This document shows positions 13,330 to 17,628 of a DNA stretch of 17,628 nt, in pieces. Source of the stretch: Candidatus Cloacimonadota bacterium (GTDB lineage Bacteria; Cloacimonadota; Cloacimonadia; Cloacimonadales; Cloacimonadaceae); the NCBI GenBank assembly GCA_023392795.1, contig JAEWNJ010000026.1:1-17628 (forward strand). Direction: 5' to 3'. The notes beneath the pieces were generated by a model, which ran no database searches, had not been told where the DNA came from, and saw nothing but the letters and a program-made list of their open reading frames with translations. A program made the translations under genes and the position numbers. Numbering within the stretch: position 1 is the first letter of the stretch; each line of letters opens with the position of its first letter.

Positions 13330-14232
13330 ATGGAAATTCGCAAACTCGACCAGATGTTCGAAGTTCTGGCATCACGCACCAAAAAACGTCTTGTAGCAGC
13401 CTGGGCCATCGACGCCCACACCATCCAGGCAGTAGCGGAAGGGGTAAACAAAGGCATCATCGAAGGAATCCTGGTGGGCGATGAAGCCAAAATCAGGCAG
13501 GTCTGTGCGGAGCACAAGATCGATGCAGGTCTCTTTAGAATCGTGCATGTAGATAGCGATTCGGTTGCTGCTGCCAAAGCAGTGGATCTGATCAATGCCG
13601 GCGAGGGAGACTTCCTGATGAAGGGTCTCTTGTCCACCGACCGCTATATGCGCGCCATTCTGAACAAAGAGAAAGGTCTGATGAATCCCGGTGCCATCCT
13701 CTCTCATGTAACGGTTGCCGAGCCCAAAAACTATCATAAGCTGCTGATCTTCGGCGATGTAGCGATCATCCCTCTGCCCGATCTGAACCAAAAGATTGCC
13801 ATCACCAATTACCTGATCCGCGCGGCTCAGCTTCTGGGCATTGAGAATCCCAAGGTCGGGCTGCAAGCCGCCAGCGAACAGACTTTGCCCAAGATACCAT
13901 CCTGTGCCGACGCCGCCATCATCGCCAAAATGGCAGAACGCGGCCAGATAAAGGGTGCCATCATCGAAGGCCCGCTGGGCATGGATCTGATTATTGACAA
14001 AGAAAGTGCCGAGATCAAAGGCATGAAAAGCGAAGTATGCGGCGATGCGGATTGCATCCTGTTCCCCAATATCGAAGCGGGAAATGCTTTTTACAAGACG
14101 GTCGTAAAGCTCCTGAAGAGCGAGCTTTGCGCCATCGTGATGGGTGCCCGCGTACCCTGCGTGCTCACTTCCCGCGGGGATAGCGAACGCTCCAAACTCT
14201 ATTCCATCGCCCTTGCGGCGATGCTGGCCTAG
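13330..14232 (+). CDS. ptb: Phosphate acyl (butyryl/acetyl) transferase, copy 1
   Basis: This family converts acyl-CoA and phosphate to acyl phosphate and CoA, feeding an acyl kinase that yields ATP. The 300-residue product has the length of Ptb rather than of the larger Pta. Family stretches are FLMKGLLSTD (95-104), NKEKGL, the central YHKLLIF, PDLNQKIAITNY, AERGQIKGAIIEGPLG and the terminal TSRGDSERSKLYSIALA. Substrate (butyryl, propionyl, branched-chain or acetyl) cannot be told from sequence by eye. GGAG lies 6 nt upstream of the ATG. A second paralog follows after 6 nt; by eye about half of the residues agree. No butyrate or acetate kinase gene is adjacent, although buk usually accompanies ptb, so the kinase must be encoded elsewhere or the enzyme does another job. 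Confidence 0.88.
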   Translation: MEIRKLDQMFEVLASRTKKRLVAAWAIDAHTIQAVAEGVNKGIIEGILVGDEAKIRQVCAEHKIDAGLFRIVHVDSDSVAAAKAVDLINAGEGDFLMKGLLSTDRYMRAILNKEKGLMNPGAILSHVTVAEPKNYHKLLIFGDVAIIPLPDLNQKIAITNYLIRAAQLLGIENPKVGLQAASEQTLPKIPSCADAAIIAKMAERGQIKGAIIEGPLGMDLIIDKESAEIKGMKSEVCGDADCILFPNIEAGNAFYKTVVKLLKSELCAIVMGARVPCVLTSRGDSERSKLYSIALAAMLA

Positions 14233-14238
14233 GATAAG

Positions 14239-15147
14239 ATGAAAAAGCTGATTGAACTGGCTGAACAAGCCATTGCCCGGGGCAAAAAGTCCCGCGTGGC
14301 CGTTGCCGCGGCGGAAGACGCCAATACCATCGGCGCTATCTGCAGAGCCGCCAAAGACGGCTTTGTAATGCCCATCCTGATCGGCAGTGAAGCCCGCATC
14401 AAAGCCCTGCTGACAGATCAGGATCTGGCGCCCGATGCTTACCAGGTGGTCGATATCGCCGATCCCGAGAGTGCCACGCGTGAAGCTGTGCGCATGGTCA
14501 AAAGCGGTGAAGCGGACGTCCTGATGAAAGGCCTGGTGGGTACGGACAAGTTCCTGAAGGAAGTGCTAAACAAGGAACGCGGTCTGCTGCCCCCCAAAGC
14601 AGTGATGAGCTACACCTGCGCTCTGGAACTGCCCCGCTATCACAAGCTGCTATTGATCTCGGACACTGCTGTATTGCCTTATCCCGATCTGGATCAAAAG
14701 ATCGCCATGGTCAATTACAGCGTAAAGATGGCGCATACTCTGGGCATCGAAAAGCCCAAGGTTGCCCTGATCAGCGCCACGGAAAAGGTTTCTGCCGGCA
14801 TGCCAAATACCATAGACTACGCCCTGATCAGCAAGATGGCGGAGCGGGGGCAGATCAAAGGCTGCGTGGTGGATGGTCCTCTGGACGTGTTTCTGGCCTG
14901 CGATCCTGCCAGCATCGAGATCAAAGGCGTTCCCACCCCCCTCGGGGGGGATGCCGACATCCTTATATTTCCCAATCTGGAAACCGCCAACGCCTTTTAC
15001 AAGGGGCTGATGCTCTTTGCCGGAGGTGAATTGGCCGGACTGATCCAGGGGACGATCAAACCCGTGGTGGTAATGAGTCGCAGCGAAAGCGAAAACTCCA
15101 AGTACTACTGCATCGCCCTGGCCTGCCTGATGGCGGAGGGACAATGA
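14239..15147 (+). CDS. ptb: Phosphate acyl (butyryl/acetyl) transferase, copy 2
   Basis: This is the 302-residue tandem paralog of the preceding gene, with VLMKGLVGTD (94-103), YHKLLLI, PDLDQKIAMVNY, AERGQIKGCVVDGPLD and SRSESENSKYYCIALA. Differences fall in the central and late segments (for example TLGIEKPKVALISATEKV versus the first copy), so the two may prefer different acyl groups or form a mixed enzyme; both ideas are inference. Only a weak AGGA overlaps the previous stop, suggesting coupled translation. Its stop overlaps the rpiB start as ATGA. A run of six C, TC, seven G (14936-14950) inside the gene is an unusual sequence that keeps the frame open here. Confidence 0.87.
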   Translation: MKKLIELAEQAIARGKKSRVAVAAAEDANTIGAICRAAKDGFVMPILIGSEARIKALLTDQDLAPDAYQVVDIADPESATREAVRMVKSGEADVLMKGLVGTDKFLKEVLNKERGLLPPKAVMSYTCALELPRYHKLLLISDTAVLPYPDLDQKIAMVNYSVKMAHTLGIEKPKVALISATEKVSAGMPNTIDYALISKMAERGQIKGCVVDGPLDVFLACDPASIEIKGVPTPLGGDADILIFPNLETANAFYKGLMLFAGGELAGLIQGTIKPVVVMSRSESENSKYYCIALACLMAEGQ

Positions 15148-15578
15148 AGATCGCCATCGCCAGTGATCACGCGGGATATCAGCTTAAGGAAGAGCTGAAA
15201 GCCGCTTTCCCGCAGCATGAGTTCCAGGATTTTGGTGCTAATAGCGAAAGCAGCATGGACTACCCCGATACCGGATATCCTGCTGCAAGAGCAGTAGCCG
15301 ATGGCACTTGTGAACTTGGCATTCTGATCTGTGGCAGCGGCATCGGCATGAGCATCACCGCAAACAAAGTCCCCGGCATTCGCGCCGCGCTATGCGGAAT
15401 CACGGATGTTGCGCGGCTTTCCCGCATGCATAACAATGCCAACGTCCTGGTTTTAGCCGGACGCTTTACCGCCACCGCCTACGCCATTGAAATCGTGAAG
15501 GCATGGCTGGAAACCCCTTTTGAAGGGGGCAGACACGAAAATAGAATAAATAAAATACACCAAGGAGAACCAAAGTGA
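15144..15578 (+). CDS. rpiB: Ribose-5-phosphate isomerase B (RpiB/LacAB family)
   Basis: RpiB interconverts ribose 5-phosphate and ribulose 5-phosphate in the pentose phosphate pathway. The 144-residue length is normal. Active-site features are visible: SDHAG (7-11), the catalytic cysteine in ICGSGIGMS (Cys63), the GIRAALC strand and the MHNNANVL motif with His96, matching the Cys66/His99 pair of the E. coli enzyme. The C-terminal tail beyond the last family helix ([16 protein letters not shown]) is probably unstructured. The start overlaps the stop of the second ptb, and its stop overlaps the GTG start of glyA, a common rpiB-glyA order in bacteria. Confidence 0.93.
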   Translation: MKIAIASDHAGYQLKEELKAAFPQHEFQDFGANSESSMDYPDTGYPAARAVADGTCELGILICGSGIGMSITANKVPGIRAALCGITDVARLSRMHNNANVLVLAGRFTATAYAIEIVKAWLETPFEGGRHENRINKIHQGEPK

Positions 15579-16867
15579 AACATATCCAAACTCAGGATCC
15601 CGAAATCTATGCCGCCATTACCAACGAACTCAAGCGGCAGCAGGACAATCTGGAACTCATCGCCAGCGAAAACTTCACTTCACTGGCTGTGATGGAGGCT
15701 CAGGGCAGCGTCCTCACCAATAAATACGCCGAGGGCTATCCCTATCGCTGGAGCAAGAAAACCGGCAAAGTGAATTACGGCCTCTACGGACGTTATTATG
15801 GCGGCTGCGAATACATCGACGACGTGGAACGCCTCGCCATCGAACGCGCCAAGGAACTCTTCGGTGCCGAACATGCCAACGTGCAGCCCCATAGCGGCTC
15901 TCAGGCCAATATGGCAGCCTATTTTGCCCTGGTCAATCCCGGCGACACCGTGCTTACTCTGGAACTGGCGCACGGCGGACATCTCACTCACGGCCATCCC
16001 CTCTCCTTCAGCGGTCAGTTTTACAACATCATTCATTACACCGTGGCCCCCGATACGCAGCAGTTCGACTATGATGAGATCGAGCGCCTCGCCACAGAAC
16101 ATCAGCCCAAAATGATCCTCACCGGAGCCTCAGCCTATCCCCGCAAGATTGATTTCAAGCGCTTCCGCGAGATTGCTGACAAAGTAGGCGCCAAGTTCAT
16201 GGTCGATATGGCGCACATCGCAGGTCTGGTGGCTGCCGGTCTGCATGAAAATCCTGTGCCTTACGCCGACGTGGTAACTACCACTACTCATAAAACCCTG
16301 CGCGGACCGCGTGCCGGGCTAATCCTCTGCAAAGAGCAGTATGCCAAAGATATCGATGGCAAGGTCTTCCCCGGCATTCAGGGCGGTCCTTTGATGCACG
16401 CCATCGCCGGCAAGGCTGTCGCCTTCCACGAAGCCCTGCAACCCGCCTTCAAAGCCTATATGAAGCAAGTGGTGGAGAATGCCGCCGCTCTGGCTGAAGC
16501 CCTGAAGAGCGAAGGCTTCGATCTCGTTTCCGACGGCACCGATACGCACTTGATGCTGATCGATCTCGGCCCCGAAGAAAAGGGCGGTCCCAGCGGCAAG
16601 AAGATGGAAGAAGCTCTCGATCTGGCAGGCATTACCGCCAATAAAAACACCGTTCCCTTCGATACCCGCAGTCCCTTTGTGGCTTCCGGCATCCGTCTGG
16701 GAACACCTTCCGTCACCACTCGCGGCATGGGCATTTCCGAGATGAAGACCATCGCTTCCCTGATCCGCAAAGTGCGTGATAACTATGAGAATGAAGAAGA
16801 ACTCGCCAGGATCAAACAGGAAGTGCAGGCCCTGACCGCGCGCTTCCCGCTTTACCCCGAGCTGTAA
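15575..16867 (+). CDS. glyA: Serine hydroxymethyltransferase
   Basis: This PLP enzyme converts serine and tetrahydrofolate to glycine and 5,10-methylenetetrahydrofolate. The start is GTG, with AAGGAG (15562-15567) 7 nt upstream and its TG shared with the rpiB stop. The 430-residue product shows [10 protein letters not shown] (25-34), [33 protein letters not shown] and the PLP-lysine motif [11 protein letters not shown] (Lys240), plus [10 protein letters not shown] near the end. Length exceeds E. coli GlyA (417) chiefly because of an insertion of about 14 residues (around 57-72, rich in Y, K and G) between YAEGYP and RYYGGCE, the loop carrying two active-site tyrosines in known enzymes. Otherwise all expected motifs are intact, so it is likely functional. 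Confidence 0.95.
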   Translation: MKHIQTQDPEIYAAITNELKRQQDNLELIASENFTSLAVMEAQGSVLTNKYAEGYPYRWSKKTGKVNYGLYGRYYGGCEYIDDVERLAIERAKELFGAEHANVQPHSGSQANMAAYFALVNPGDTVLTLELAHGGHLTHGHPLSFSGQFYNIIHYTVAPDTQQFDYDEIERLATEHQPKMILTGASAYPRKIDFKRFREIADKVGAKFMVDMAHIAGLVAAGLHENPVPYADVVTTTTHKTLRGPRAGLILCKEQYAKDIDGKVFPGIQGGPLMHAIAGKAVAFHEALQPAFKAYMKQVVENAAALAEALKSEGFDLVSDGTDTHLMLIDLGPEEKGGPSGKKMEEALDLAGITANKNTVPFDTRSPFVASGIRLGTPSVTTRGMGISEMKTIASLIRKVRDNYENEEELARIKQEVQALTARFPLYPEL

Positions 16868-16887
16868 GCAGTTTCGCTGTCTTAGTT

Positions 16888-16941
16888 GCGCCTGCGGCGC
16901 GTTAGGATATCCCGGGGCTTGGTTTTCAGGCCCCGGGGTTT
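16888..16941 (+). terminator. Terminator-like hairpins after glyA
   Basis: A small stem GCGCC/GGCGC with a 3-nt loop (16888-16900) precedes a strong stem CCCGGGGC (16911-16918) with GCCCCGGG (16930-16937), loop 11 nt. The trailing T-run is only three bases (GTTTC), so termination may be partial. It is positioned to end the ptb-ptb-rpiB-glyA transcript. Confidence 0.55.
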
Positions 16942-17062
16942 CATACATATATCAATGAAATAACGTAATATCCGGAGTGAGGGACTTTTCCCCCAACGCT
17001 CCAAAAGAGCCCACTTACTAAGGTGCCCTGGGCACTGCTTACAACAAATATGAAGGGAGCTT
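16942..17062. promoter_or_regulatory. Leader region of rmuC with small hairpin
   Basis: This spacer holds ATATCC (16968-16973), complementary to GGATAT at 16905-16910 across the terminator, and a near-perfect small palindrome GTGCCC-T-GGGCAC (17023-17035). The rmuC ribosome site is AGGGAG (17054-17059). TAATAT at 16966-16971 could be a -10 box but has no partner -35. No known riboswitch is recognised. Confidence 0.3.
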
Positions 17063-17628
17063 ATGGAACTCTATCTGATCATCGCTTTACAAATCGCAGC
17101 TTTGGCAATTGCCATCATCATCGCCGCCCGCAAACCCAAAGGTGACAGCGAAGCTCTGAAACAGCTAAAACAGGATCTGGATCTGCTTTCCAGAGCGCTG
17201 AAGGACGAGACTGCCACTCTGCGTTCCGATATCCTCGGTCAAAACCGGGAGAACCGGGAGGAGCTGGCCAAGGCCCTTTCCGCCAATGCCGAAAGCCAGG
17301 CAAAGCTCGCTCTGGATACCCGCGCGGAACTCTCCACTGCCCTGAATACTCTGAATCAGCAGATCAATAAAGACGCCCTGGCCAACCGGGAAGAGCTTTC
17401 CAAAGCTCTGAACAACCTTTCCGAGAGCCTTACCCGGAAGGTTGCGGAACTTACTTCCGGCACCTCAGAGCAATCCGAAAAGCTGAAGAAAAGCATCGAG
17501 GAACGCCTGGAACAAATCCGCGCCGGCAATGAAAGCAAGCTGGAAGAGATGCGCAAAACCGTGGACGAAAAGCTGCATGCCACGCTGGAAAAACGCCTCG
17601 GTGAATCCTTCAATCTGGTCACTCAGCG
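17063..17628 (+). CDS. rmuC: RmuC-type DNA recombination protein, N-terminal part (cut by window end)
   Basis: RmuC proteins limit certain recombination and inversion events and carry a nuclease-like C-terminal domain. Only the first 188 codons are in the window; the frame stays open to the end. The visible part has an N-terminal TM (about 3-20), then a long charged coiled coil (about 27-170) with internally similar stretches (NREELAKAL and NREELSKAL), then EEMRKTVDEKLHATLEKRLGES, which is the hallmark that opens the RmuC domain. The ATG at 17063 follows AGGGAG by 3 nt. The catalytic part is not visible, so integrity cannot be judged. Confidence 0.88.
   Translation, partial: MELYLIIALQIAALAIAIIIAARKPKGDSEALKQLKQDLDLLSRALKDETATLRSDILGQNRENREELAKALSANAESQAKLALDTRAELSTALNTLNQQINKDALANREELSKALNNLSESLTRKVAELTSGTSEQSEKLKKSIEERLEQIRAGNESKLEEMRKTVDEKLHATLEKRLGESFNLVTQ

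Noticed and set aside
13372..14268. 298-residue minus-strand frame opposite ptb copy 1, and similar long minus frames at 14650-15144, 6558-7397 and 4127-4759
   Set aside because: These mirror well-supported + strand genes with biased codon use. Their translations show no family motifs.
1..17628. Rex operator (TTGTGAA/TTCACAA type)
   Set aside because: Scanning spacers by eye found no convincing palindrome. The operon's own upstream region is outside the window.

Overview
The window reads as a chromosomal segment of a Gram-negative, probably anaerobic or fermentative bacterium. Lipoproteins with Lpo-type outer-membrane roles argue for two membranes, and Rex plus two phosphotransbutyrylase-type enzymes argue for redox-regulated fermentation. 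Moderate GC, the gene set and abundant AATCCGCG-type intergenic repeats remind me of Cloacimonadota or related FCB-group lineages. That is recollection, not a test. No rRNA, tRNA, CRISPR array, transposase or phage gene is visible.

Region 1 (1-8894, + strand) is one tightly packed transcription unit. It starts just after a TATAAT-like box at the window edge. It encodes a five-protein membrane cassette: a large protein with N-terminal membrane segment, Fn3-like exterior region, coiled coil, TM, DUF6754-type cytoplasmic domain and final TM (A); a six-TM protein; a bitopic protein with an alpha/beta-looking exterior domain; another polytopic protein; and a second, paralogous large protein (B). 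The redox repressor Rex follows B by 12 nt. The cassette has no function I can name and is the best candidate for an undescribed system. A 53-nt hairpin and a possible 39-codon ORF lie just before B.

Region 2 (8895-11237) is dominated by repeats around one minus-strand gene, a QmcA/paraslipin-type SPFH protein. On its downstream side are two inverted four-copy heptamer arrays, a 9-bp tandem array, a 75-bp duplication and a good minus-strand terminator. On its upstream side is an 81-bp tandem repeat with a built-in hairpin.

Region 3 (11238-13286) is a lipoprotein pair, LpoB and a COG3014-like protein, whose likely role is control of peptidoglycan synthesis. A possible structured RNA lies between them.

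Region 4 (13330-16867) is a compact metabolic operon: two tandem phosphate acyltransferase paralogs, rpiB and glyA, with start/stop overlaps and a GC-rich terminator-like hairpin at its end. No acyl kinase is present. GlyA carries an unusual active-site-loop insertion. The window ends inside rmuC, which starts at 17063.
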